A stretch of DNA of 64,000 bases from Hordeum vulgare subsp. vulgare (taxonomy: Eukaryota > Streptophyta > Magnoliopsida > Poales > Poaceae): NCBI RefSeq assembly GCF_904849725.1, contig NC_058521.1, positions 564,902,176 through 564,966,175 on the forward strand, read 5' to 3'. Below, piece by piece: positions 36,501-46,479 of the stretch. The notes under the pieces are model-generated. The model did no database searches. It was not told the DNA's origin and saw only the letters and a program-made list of their open reading frames with translations. Numbering within the stretch: the stretch's first letter is position 1; the number at the start of each line of letters is the position of its first letter. The position numbers and the translations under genes were made by a program.

Positions 36501-37972
36501 ATGCTCGGCCGCGTTGGGCGCGCACGGACACGTGTCGCCTGAGCTCTTGCGCGAGGGGGAGAGGTTCCCTGGGGTAGCTTTGCACTGAGGGGCTGTCGGG
36601 GGAGTGCTTGGACACAACTGGGGAGGATGGGACCGGCCGAAGCGTCGGCCCCTTGCGGGTGGCTCTCTGCAGCGTGCCCAGAGCGCAGTTTTGGCATGCC
36701 ACGGCATGCTGGCTCGCTCTGGGGCACTTGGGACGTGTCCTCCATGTCCTGAGTGTTGCTGGGAGTGTGCCTAGCCGTTGTGGTTTAGTGGGAGCTCGAG
36801 CTGGTCAAGGGAGGAAGGAACACTAGTGTTGCCAGTACTGTCCTGTAGCTCAAATTGGAATTCTTGTCACTTGTGCTTGGAATTGGGGAGGGGCTGGTTG
36901 ACTGGGTGCTCAGGGTGTTCTGGTGCTCTAACCTACCAAGTTTGGGGCCTTGGCATTGGGTAAAACAGTGGCTAGGAAGGTTTTTACCTTCCTGTCAGTA
37001 GGTGTTCGACAATGACTTGGGGTGCTTCCACTCCACCACTGTAAATGAAACTTAACAGGTTTGGTCTTGGGGTAAAAACATGGGGTTCCACCAAATATGA
37101 GCTCCATTGAACAAGTTTGGCTTTGCAACTTGAAAATGCCTCAAAGTGACCAGTACTGTCCCTTACAAAGGAAGTGCGGTCAAACAGAGTCTCACAAATC
37201 CCATTTTTGGTGTGGAGTCCTCATTTGGGGTGTTAAACACCTCTGCAAAGTTTCAGCTCCATTGGAGAAACTTTGCAATGTAGAGTTGTTCCAACTCTAC
37301 TCTGGACAGAGAGGGTTTTGGGCTCTCTAAGTGCACTTACCCACCTTAGATCAAGGTGAGATTTTAGGTGAGCATCTAATATGGTTTGGGAGGGCTCCTG
37401 TAATTTTATGGGAATTTACTGAGATACTTTCCTTTGGAAACATCTCAAAAAGCTAAAACAGACAGAAATGGTTTTCAGGGTTTTACTCAAATAATATTAA
37501 TATAAAATAGGGTTGAAAATCTTATGTATGGAAAATATATGTCCTTCTGAGCTTCCATGAATTTACTCAGAATTTCCTAAGGCAGGAAAGTAATTTTCCT
37601 TGTGGAAATATCATTACTGGCCTTAGAAATAGACATAGATATAAAATAGAAAAATAATATTTTAAATCACTAAATAGTGTTTTTAATGAATGAAAATGAT
37701 ATTAGGATCAGATCACCAACTTTAGTTGAAAGTGCCACTTGGCTTCATGAGCTAGTAGTGTATCCCAACATGATGAAGGTGATCTTGATGTAAAGGAAAA
37801 AGGGTTTTTGATGAGAGCAAAATAATAAGTTTTTCATAGGTTGAGTCATCAAACAAGCAAGCACACACTCAAACAAGGGTTGACATTGCACTCACAACAT
37901 TATCTGGAAAAGTTTTAACAAGCTCTGATTTTTGCAATACAGAAAACTTGGGGTGGAAAACAGGATGTGACA
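33582..37972 (-). mobile_element. 4.4-kb solo LTR nested in the LARD-like LTR
   Basis: The block has LTR-like ends, TGTGGGGACC ... GGATGTGACA, and a perfect 5-bp target duplication CGAAA (33577-33581 and 37973-37977), confirmed by the uninterrupted partner LTR. It has no PBS, polypurine tract or coding domain. The reverse strand starts TGTCACATCC, as in long Gypsy LTRs, hence the minus orientation (inference). ORFs in its GC-rich part (35900-37330) overlap on both strands and match nothing. I cannot name the family. Confidence 0.8.
34121..34280. repeat. 70-bp tandem repeat inside the solo LTR
   Basis: ATGCCAAGTCATCGGACTTG occurs at 34121 and 34191, with a diverged third start at 34261 (ATGTCAAGTCACGAACTTG). 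Two near-identical 70-bp units (34121-34260) are followed by a partial third. Each unit contains TGAGGGCTAAACCATCCGG. Confidence 0.9.
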
Positions 37973-38189
37973 CGAAATAAGAGGGGAGAGGGGGAGAACT
38001 ACTATCGCTCTACGTCTCGGTGATCACTTGAAGCACAACACTCAATACACCACACGCTACAGATGATGCAAGATGCCATGCATGATGCGATGATGCAAAC
38101 TACATGATGATGCAACAAATAAAAATAAGCACACGACGGAAAAAGAAATAAAGGGGAATCTTCTGGAGCGTCGGTCTCGGGCTGTCACA

Positions 38190-38230
38190 GTCCCCCCCGC
38201 GCCGGATACCATGGCCGGGGGTGACGATAT
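38190..38230 (+). mobile_element. Gypsy-like element E, short middle segment
   Basis: 41 bases of E between the LARD-like element (with its GTCCC duplication) and Copia A3. They continue the sequence that stopped at 21814 (CCGCGCCGGATACCATGGCC). The last five bases, GATAT, would be the A3 target site; the partner copy is outside the window. Confidence 0.6.
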
Positions 38231-39378
38231 TGTAGGAAATATGCCCTAGAGGCAATAATAAATTAGTTATTATTATATTTCCTTGTTCATGATAATCGTT
38301 TATTATCCATGCTAGAATTGTATTGATTGGAAACACAAATACATGTGTGGATACATAGACAACACACTGTTTCTAGTGAGTCTCTAGTTGACTAGCTCGT
38401 TGATCAAAGATGGTCAAGGTTTCATGGCCATAGACATGAGATGTCGTTTGATAACGGGATCACATCATTAGGAGAATGATGTGATGGACAAGACCCAAAC
38501 TATGAACGTAGCATATGATCGTGTCAGTTTATTGCTACCGTTTTCTGCATGTCGATGTATTTGTTCCTATGACCATGAGTTCACGCAACTCCCGGGCACC
38601 GGAGGAATACCTTATGTGTATCAAACGTCGCAACGTAACTGGGTGACTTTAAAGGTGATCTACAGGTATCTCCGAAGGTGTCTTTTGGGTTGGCATGAAT
38701 CAAGACCGGGATATGTCATTCCATATGACGGAGAGGTATCTCGGGGCCCACTCGGTAATAAAACACCTCAACAAGCCTTGCAAGCAATGTGACTAAGGAG
38801 TTAGTCAGAAGATCTTGTATTATGTAACGAGTAAAGAGACTTGCCGGTAACGATATTGAACTAGGTATAGAGATACCGACGATCGAATCTAGGGCAAGTA
38901 ACATACCGAAGGACAAAGGGAACAACATACGAGATTAACTCAATCCTTGACATAGAGGTTCAACCGATAAAGATCTTTGTAGAATATGTAGGAGCCAATA
39001 TGGGCATCGAGGTCCCACTATTGGTTATTGATCACAGAGTGTCGCGGGTCATGTCTACATAATTCTCGAACCCGCAGGGTCTGCACACTTAAGGTTCGAT
39101 GACATTTCAGTATAGTTGAATTATGTATGTTGGTGACCAATGTTTGTTCGGAGTCCCGTATGAGATCCCGGAAGTCACGAGGAGCTCCGGAATGGTCCGG
39201 AGGTATAGATTGATATATAGGAAAGTTGCATTTGGCTTCCCGAAAGTTTTCGGGCATTACCGGTAATATACCAGGAGTGACGAATGGGTTCCGGGGTTTT
39301 ACTGGGAGGGGCTACCCACCCGGAAGAGAACGTAATAGGTCTAATGGTGGTGCACCAGCCTTTAGTGGGCTGGTGCGG
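38231..39378 (+). repeat. A3 5' LTR, first part
   Basis: Starts TGTAGGAAATATGCCC, one base off the usual TGTTGGAAATATGCCC. It is colinear with 57016-58160 and breaks at 39378, where a solo Gypsy LTR begins. Its last five bases, TGCGG (39374-39378), are the target-site copy. Confidence 0.88.
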
Positions 39379-39470
39379 TGCTACGGCAACAGACAACAGC
39401 GCCATAAATCGACACGTTGACGGAGACTGGGCTTGCGTTGGTTTTTCCCTTGAAGAGGAAAGGGTGATGC

Positions 39471-41190
39471 TGTTGGAATTATGCCCTAGAGGCAATAATA
39501 AATATAGTTATTATTATAATTCCTTTATCAAGATAATAGTTTATTATCCATGCTATAATTGTATTGAATGAAGACTCATTTACATGTGTGGATACATAGA
39601 CAAAACACCATCCCTAGCAAGCCTCTAGTTGGCTAGCCAGTTGATCAAAGATAGTCAGTGTCTTCTGATTATGAACAAGGTGTTGTTGCTTGATAACTGG
39701 ATCACGTCATTAGGAGAATCACGTGATGGACTAGACCCAAACTAATAGACGTAGCATGTTGATCGTGTCATTTTGTTGCTACTGTTTTCTGCGTGTCAAG
39801 TATTTGTTCCTATGACCATGAGATCATATAACTCACTGACACCGGAGGAATGCTTTTGTGTGTATCAAACGTCGCAACGTAACTGGGTGACTATAAAGAT
39901 GCTCTACAGGTATCTCCGATGGTGTTAGTTGAGTTAGTATGGATCAAGACTGGGATTTGTCACTCCGTGTGACGGAGAGGTATCTCGGGGCCCACTCGGT
40001 AATACAACATCACACACAAGCCTTGCAAGCAATGTAACTTAGTGTAAGTTGCGGGATCTTGTATTACGGAACGAGTAAAGAGACTTGTCGGTAAAGGAGA
40101 TTGAAATAGGTATGCGGATACTGACGATCGAATCTCGGGCAAGTAACATACCGAAGGACAAAGGGAATGACATACGGGATTATACGAATCCTTGGCACTG
40201 AGGTTCAAACGATAAGATCTTCGTAGAATATGTAGGATCCAATATGGGCATCCAGGTCCCGCTATTGGATATTGACCGAGGAGTCTCTCGGGTCATGTCT
40301 ACATAGTTCTCGAACCCGCAGGGTCTGCACACTTAAGGTTCGACGTTGTTTTATGCGTATTTGAGTTATATGGTTGGTTACCGAATGTTGTTCGGAGTCC
40401 CGGATGAGATCACGGACGTCACGAGGGTTTCCGGAATGGTCCGGAATGGTCCGCAACCCACCCCGGGGAAGCCCATAGGCTTTGGGGAGACACACCAGCC
40501 CTTAGTGGGTTGGTGGGACAGCCCACAAGTGCCCTATGCGCCAAGGAGAAGAAAATCAAGAGAGAAAGAAAAAAAAGGAGGAGGTGGGAAGGAAGGGGGA
40601 CTCCCTCCCACCAAACCTAGTCCAACTCGGTTTGGGGGGGAGAGTCCTCCCCCTTGGACTCGGCCGACCCCCTTGGGGCTCCTTGAGCCCCAAGGCAAGG
40701 CCCCCTCCCTCCCACCTATATATACGGAGGTTTTAGGGCTGATTTGAGACGACTTTTCCACGGCAGCCCGACCACATACCTCCACGTTTTTTCCTCTAGA
40801 TCGCGTTTCTGCGGAGCTCGGGCGGAGCCCTGCTGAGACAAGGTCATCACCAACCTCCGGAGCGCCGTCATGCTGCCGGAGAACTCTTCTACCTCTCCGT
40901 CTCTCTTGCTGGATCAAGAAGGCCGAGATCATTGTCGAGCTGTACGTGTGCTGAACGCGGAGGTGCCGTCCGTTCGGCACTAGATCGTGGGACTGATCGC
41001 GGGACGGTTCGCGGGGCGGATCGAGGGACGTGAGGACGTTCCACTACATCAACCGCGTTCTCTAAACGCTTCTGCTGTACGGTCTACGAGGGTACGTAGA
41101 TCACTCATCCCCTCTCGTAGATGGACATCACCATGATAGGTCTTCGTGCGCGTAGGAAATTTTTTGTTTCCCATGCGACGTTCCCCAACA
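39471..41190 (+). repeat. A2 5' LTR (1720 bp, internal deletion)
   Basis: TGTTGGAATTATGCCC ... TTCCCCAACA. It is colinear with the 3' LTR except at ~40436-40470, where about 100 bp present in the 3' LTR (~47455-47555) is missing and a short GGAATGGTCCG repeat marks the junction. Confidence 0.95.
40716..40725 (+). promoter_or_regulatory. TATA box of the A2 5' LTR
   Basis: CTATATATAC in the GC-rich second half of the LTR, followed by the conserved GGAGGTTTTAGGGCT. It is the likely promoter of the genomic RNA. The same box is at 47826-47835 in the 3' LTR. Confidence 0.7.
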
Positions 41191-41191
41191 G

Positions 41192-41204
41192 TGGCATCAT
41201 GAGC
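41192..41204 (+). other. Primer binding site of A2
   Basis: TGGCATCATGAGC begins one base after the LTR. It differs from the tRNA-Met complement TGGTATCAGAGC by a substitution and an extra base, a variant shared with A1 but not with A3. Confidence 0.75.
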
Positions 41205-42446
41205 TAGGTTCATGCGTAGATGTCTTCTTGAGTAGAACACAAAAGTTTTTGTGGGCGGTGATGTGCGTTTTGCTGCCCTCCTTAGTCTTTTCTTGATTCC
41301 GCGGTATTGTTGGATTGAAGCGGCTTGGACCGACATTACTCGTACGCTTACGAGAGACTGGTTTCATCGTTACGAGTAACCCCCTTTGCTCAAAGATGAC
41401 TGGCAAGTGTCGGTTTCTCCAATTTTAGTTGAATCGGATTTGACCGAGGAGGTCCTTGGATGAGGTTAAATAGCAACTCATATATCTCCGTTGTGGTGTT
41501 TGCGTAAGTAAGATGCGATCCTACTAGATACCCTTGGTCACCACGTAAAACATGCAACAGCAAAATTAGAGGACGTCTAACTTGTTTTTGCAGGGTATGA
41601 TTGTGATGTGATATGGCCAACGATGTGATGTGATATATTGGATGTATGAGATGATCATGTTGTAATAGAAATATCGACTTGCACGTCGATGGTGCGGCAA
41701 CCGGCAGGAGCCATAGGGTTGTCTTTATACTAACGTTTGTGCTTGCAGATGCTTTTACTTTTTTGCTAGGATGTAGCTTTAGTAGTAATAGCATAAGTAG
41801 CACGACAACCCCGATGGCAACACCTTGATGGATGATCATGGTGTGTCGCCGGTGACAAGAAGATCGTGCTGGTGCTTTGGTGATGGAGATCAAGAAGCAC
41901 GTGATGATGGCCATATCATGTCACTTATGAATTGCATGTGATGTTAATCCTTTTATGCACCTTATTTTGCTTAGAACGACGGTAGCATTATGAGGTGATC
42001 TCTCACTAAAATTTCAAGACGAAATTGTGTTCTCCCCGACTGTGCACCGTTGCTACAGTTCGTCGTTTCGAGACACCACGTGATGATCGGGTGTGATAGA
42101 CTCAACGTTCACATACAACGGGTGCAAAACAGTTGCGCACGCGGAACACTCGGGTTAAGCTTGACGAGCCTAGCATGTGCAGACATGGCCTCGGAACACA
42201 TGAGACCGAAAGGTCGATCATGAATCATATAGTTGAGATGATTAGCATAGGGATGGTTACCACTGAAACTATACTCAACTCACGTGATGATCGGACTTGG
42301 GATAGTGTAAGTGGATCATGAACCACTCAAATGACTAGAGAGATGTACTTTTTGAGTGGGAGTTTAGCATATAATTTGATTAAGTTGAACTCTAATTATC
42401 TTGAACATAGTCTAAGTCCACTTTGAATATATTTGTGTTGTAGATC
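41205..42446 (+). other. Untranslated leader of A2
   Basis: About 1.24 kb between the PBS and gag, typical of BARE-1-type elements. The 174-aa minus-strand ORF at 41390-41914 lies antisense in it and is judged spurious. Confidence 0.75.
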
Positions 42447-42500
42447 AAGGCTCACGCGACAGTCATCCTGAATTTTAATACGTTCCTAGAGAAAGCTAAG

Positions 42501-44348
42501 TTGAAAGATGATGGAAGCAACTTTGTAGACTGGGCTCGTAATCTTAAGCTAATCTTACAAGCTGGGAAGAAGGATTATGTCCTTAATGCTGCGCTAGGAG
42601 ATGAACCACCCGCTACGGCTGATCAGGATGTTAAGAACGCTAGGTTAGCACGTAAGGAGGACTACTCAATAGTTCAATGTGCAGTCTTGTATGGCTTAGA
42701 ACCGGGACTTCAACGTCGCTTTGAGCGTCATGGAGCATTTGAGATGTTCCAGGAGTTGGAGTTTATCTTTCAGAAGAACGCCCGGATCGAGAGGTATGAG
42801 ACCTCCGATAAATTCTATGCTTGCAAGATGGAGGAAAACTCGTCTGTCAGAGAACATGTGCTCAAAATGTCTGGGTACTCAAACCGTCTAGCTGAGCTGG
42901 GGATTGAACTCCCGCAAGAAGCTATCACTGACAGAATCCTTCAATCACTGCCGCCAAGCTACAAAGGCTTTGTGTTGAACTACAACATGCAAGGGATGAA
43001 CAAGTCTCCCGGCGAGTTGTTTGCGATGTTGAAAGTCGCACAGTCTGAACTCCGTAAAGAGCATCAAGTGTTGATGGTGAATAAGACCACTAGTTTCAAG
43101 AGAAACGACAAAGGCAAGAAGGGCAATTCGAAGAAGAGCGGCAAGCATGTTGCCAATCCGCCGAAGAAACCCAAAGCTGGACCTAAGCCTGAAACGGAGT
43201 GTTTCTATTGCAAGGGTATGGGTCACTGGAAGCGCAATTGCCCCAAGTATCTGGCAGATAAGAAGGCGGGCAAAGAAAAATCAGGTATATTTGATATACA
43301 TGTTATTGATGTGTACTTAACCGGCTCTCGTAGTAGTGCCTGGGTATTTGATACCGGTTCTGTTGCTCATATTTGCAACTCGAAACAGGAAGTACGGAAT
43401 AGACGAAGGCTGGCGAAAGATGAAGTGACGATGCGCGTAGGAAATGGTTCCAAGGTTGATGCAATCGCCGTCGGCACAGTGTCACTTCAGCTACCGTCAG
43501 GATTAGTGATGAACTTAAATCATTGTTATTTAGTGCCTGCGTTGAGCATGAACATTATATCTGGATCTTGTTTATTGCGAGACGGTTACTCTTTTAAGTC
43601 AGAGAATAATGGTTGTTCTATTTCTATGAGTAACATCTTTTATGGTCATGCACCGAATGTGAGAGGATTGTTCATTTTGAATCTTGATAGCGATACGCAT
43701 ATACATAACATTGAGACCAAAAGAGTTAGAGTAAACAATGGTAGCGCCATATTTTTGTGGCACTGCCGCTTGGGTCATATTGGTGTAAAGCGCATGAAGA
43801 AACTCCATGCTGATGGACTTTTGGAGTCACTTGACTTTGATTCACTTGACATGTGCGAACCATGCCTCATGGGCAAGATGACTAAGACTCCGTTCTCCGG
43901 AACAATGGAGCGTGCAAGTGACTTATTGGAAATCATACATACCGTTGTGTGTGGTCCAATGAGCGTGGAGGCACGCGGTGGATATCGTTATTTTCTCACC
44001 TTCACTGACGATTTGAGTAGGTATGGCTATGTTTACTTGATGAAGCACAAGTCTGAAACATTTGAAAAGTTCAAGCAATTTCAGAGTGAAGTGGAAAATC
44101 ATCGTAACAAGAAGATCAAGTTCCTACGGTCTGATCGTGGGGGTGAATATCTGAGTTTCGAGTTTGGTGATCACTTAAGAAAATGTGGAATTGTTTCACA
44201 GTTGACACCGCCTGGAACACCACAGCGTAATGGTGTGTCCGAACGTCGTAATCGTACTTTGTTAGGGATGGTGCGATCTATGATGTCTCTTACTGATTTG
44301 CCGTTATCATTTTGGGGTTATGCATTAGAAACAGCTGCATTCACTTGA
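42501..44348 (+). pseudogene. A2 gag-protease-integrase open segment
   Basis: 615 open codons, the longest uninterrupted piece. Gag capsid-like helices run to residue ~200; a Lys-rich linker and the zinc knuckle (FYCKGMGHWKRNC) lie near residues 235-247; protease DTGS is near 284; the integrase zinc-binding region and catalytic core fill the rest. The segment begins inside gag because the upstream start codon appears lost. It stops at TGA within the integrase core, just after the ETAAFT motif. Confidence 0.9.
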
Positions 44349-44414
44349 AATAGGGCACCATAAAAATCCGTTGAGACGACACCATACGAACTGTGGTATG
44401 GCAAAAGGCCAAAG

Positions 44415-44810
44415 TTGTCGTTTCTTAAAGTTTGGGGATGTGATGCTTATGTCAAAAAGCTTCAGCCTGAAAAGCTGGAACCCAAAGCGGAAAGGTGCGT
44501 CTTCATAGGTTACCCAAAAGAGACAGTTGGGTACACCTTCTATCTCAAATCCGAGGGCAAAGTGTTTGTTGCTAAGAACGGAGCTTTTTTCGAGAAGGAG
44601 TTTCTCTCGAGAGAATTGAGTGGGAGGAAGATAGAACTTGACGAGGTTGTCGAACCTCTCATCCCTCTGGATGGTGGCGCAGGGCAAGGGGAAACCTCTG
44701 TCGTTGCGACGCCGATTGAGGAGGAAGTTAATGATGATGATCATGAAACTCCAGTTCAAGTTTCTGTTGAACCACGCAGGTCGACGAGATCACGCGCTGC
44801 TCCAGAGTAG
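44415..44810 (+). pseudogene. A2 integrase C-terminal segment
   Basis: In frame with the upstream segment. It contains FLKVWGCDAYVKKLQ, FIGYPKETVGY and an acidic linker ending RRSTRSRAAPE, typical of the Copia integrase C-terminal domain before RT. It ends at TAG (44808) where a Trp is expected before Tyr-Gly-Asn. Confidence 0.9.
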
Positions 44811-44834
44811 TACGGTAATCCCGTCTTATCAATC

Positions 44835-46004
44835 ATGTTGTTGGACAAGAATGAACCTGCAAATTATGAAGAAGCAATGGTGGGCCCAGATTCCAACAAA
44901 TGGGTAGAAGCCATGAAATCCGAGATAGGATCCATGTATGGGAACAAAGTGTGGACTTTGGAGATACTACCTGAGGGCCGCAAGGCTATTCAGAATAAAT
45001 GGATCTTTAAGAAGAAGACGGACGCTGACGGTAATGTGACCGTTTATAAAGCTCGACTTGTGGCAAAGGGTTTTTCACAAGTTCCAGGAGTTGACTACGA
45101 TGAGACTTTCTCACCCGTAGCGATGCTTAAGTCCGTCAGAATCATGTTAGCAATAGCTGCATTTTTCGATTATGAAATCTGGCAGATGGATGTCAAAACG
45201 GGGTTCCTTAACGGTTTCCTTAAGGAAGAGTTGTATATGATGCAGCCCGAAGGTTTTGTCGATCCTAAGAATGCTAACAAGGTGTGCAAGCTCCAGCGAT
45301 CCATTTATGGACTGGTGCAAGCATCTCGGAGTTGGAACAAACGCTTTGATGAGGTGATCAAGGCATTTGGGTTTATACAAGTGGTTGGAGAATCTTGTAT
45401 TTACAAGAAAGTGAGTGGGAGCTCTGTGGCGTTTCTAATATTATATGTGGATGACATATTACTGATTGGAAACAACGTAGAGCTTTTGGAGAGCATAAAA
45501 GGTTACTTGAATAAAAGTTTCTCTATGAAGGACCTAGGAGAAGCTGCTTACATTCTAGGCATTAAGATCTATAGGGATAGATCAAAACGCCTGATAGGAC
45601 TTTCACAAAGCACATACCTTGATAAAGTTTTGAAGAGGTTCAAAATGGAACAGTCCAAGAAAGGGTTCTTGCCAGTTTTACAAGGTACGAGTTTGAGTAA
45701 GACTCAGTGCCCAGCAACTGATGAAGATAGAGAGCATATGCGCTCCGTCCCCTATGCTTCAGCCATAGGTTCTATCATGTATGCGATGCTGTGCACTAGA
45801 CCGGATGTTAGCCTGGCCATAAGTATGGCAGGTAGGTTCCAGAGTAATCCAGGAGTAGATCAGTGGACAGCGGTCAAGAATATCCTGAAGTACCTGAAAA
45901 GGACTAAGGAGATGTTTCTCGTATATGGAGGTGACGAAGAGCTCGCCGTAAAAGGTTACGTCGATGCAAGCTTTGACACAGATCCGGACGACTCTAAGTC
46001 GTAA
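44835..46004 (+). pseudogene. A2 reverse transcriptase segment with start of RNase H
   Basis: 389 open codons in the same frame. RT (RVT_2 type) contains NKWIFKKKTDADG, YKARLVAKGF, QMDVKTGFLNG, LYVDDILLIGN and RNase H beginnings (GYVDASFDTDPDDS). Both YVDD aspartates are present, so this is the only Copia copy here with an intact RT active site. It closes at TAA (46002). Confidence 0.92.
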
Positions 46005-46097
46005 ACCGGATACGTATTTATTCTTAATGGGGGTGCAGTAAGCTGGTGCAGTTCCAAGCAAAGCATCGTAGCAGATTCTACATGTGAAGCGGAGTAC

Positions 46098-46394
46098 ATG
46101 GCTGCCTCGGAGGCGGCTAAGGAGGGTGTCTGGATGAAGCAGTTCATGACGGATCTTGGAGTGGTGCCAAGTGCACTGGATCCAATAACCTTGTTCTGTG
46201 ACAACACGGGTGCCATTGCCTTAGCAAAGGAACCACGGTTTCATAAGAAGACCAGACACATCAAACTACGCTTCAACCTCATCCGCGACTACGTCGAGGA
46301 AGAGGACGTAAATATATGCAAAGTGCACACGGATCTGAATGTAGCAGACCCGCTGACTAAACCTCTTCCACGGCCAAAACATGATCGACACTAG
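46098..46394 (+). pseudogene. A2 RNase H C-terminal segment
   Basis: In frame after the 46002 stop. Readable motifs include AASEAAKEGVWMKQF, CDNTGAIALAKEP, HKKTRHI and the terminal NVADPLTKPLP. This region is the part deleted in A1 and A3. Confidence 0.9.
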
Positions 46395-46470
46395 AACTGT
46401 ATGGGTGTTAGATTTGTTACAATGTAATTCACATGGTGATGTGAGGGCTAGATTATTGACTCTAGTGCAA

Positions 46471-46479
46471 GTGGGAGAC
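46471..46479 (+). other. Polypurine tract of A2
   Basis: GTGGGAGAC lies directly before the 3' LTR; the motif is the same as in A1. Confidence 0.85.

Larger units (their letters stand above)
21815..38189 (-). mobile_element. LARD-like non-autonomous LTR element with nested solo LTR
   Basis: Two long LTRs (4333 bp; and 4362 bp after removing a nested insertion) flank a 3.28-kb internal region. A perfect target duplication GTCCC lies at 21810-21814 and 38190-38194. The PBS next to the right-hand LTR shows that the element is read on the minus strand. The internal region has no recognisable gag or pol. Long LTRs of ~4.5 kb around ~3.5 kb of non-coding sequence are the published design of barley/Triticeae LARDs (Sukkula group), so this is probably a LARD or close relative. 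The LTRs differ at only a few positions per 150 bases where I compared them, so the insertion is fairly recent. Confidence 0.85.
29432..38189 (-). repeat. LARD-like 5' LTR, split by a solo LTR
   Basis: Homologous along its length to 21815-26147. After 33581 a foreign 4.39-kb block intervenes, and the LTR resumes at 37973 (CGAAATAAGAGGGGAGAG), exactly where the partner LTR reads without a break (near 25930). It ends GGGCTGTCACA at 38189. Confidence 0.88.
42447..46394 (+). pseudogene. A2 gag-pol polyprotein (Copia order gag-PR-IN-RT-RH), four nonsense codons
   Basis: One reading frame runs from about 42444 to TAG at 46392-46394, interrupted only by stops at 44346 (TGA), 44361 (TAA), 44808 (TAG) and 46002 (TAA); no frameshift is needed. 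The expected initiator position at 42447 reads AAG, judging from related gag starts. Gag carries a CCHC knuckle (CX2CX4HX4C from 43200). Protease has FDTGS (Asp at 43350). Integrase has the His/Cys zinc region (43755-43870), SDRGGEY and GVSERRNRTLL, but its first catalytic Asp codon appears as GTT (43944). RT has QMDVKTGFLNG and an intact YVDD (45444-45455). RNase H has DASFD, EAEY and DNTGAI. Proteins could not be made in full without suppression of stops. Confidence 0.93.

Noticed and set aside
35929..37330. Possible captured gene in the 4.4-kb solo LTR
   Set aside because: ORFs overlap on both strands in GC-rich DNA, are short and show no recognisable domain.
41390..41914. 174-codon antisense ORF in the A2 leader
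   Set aside because: Antisense to a Copia leader, no family resemblance and no counterpart preserved in A3.
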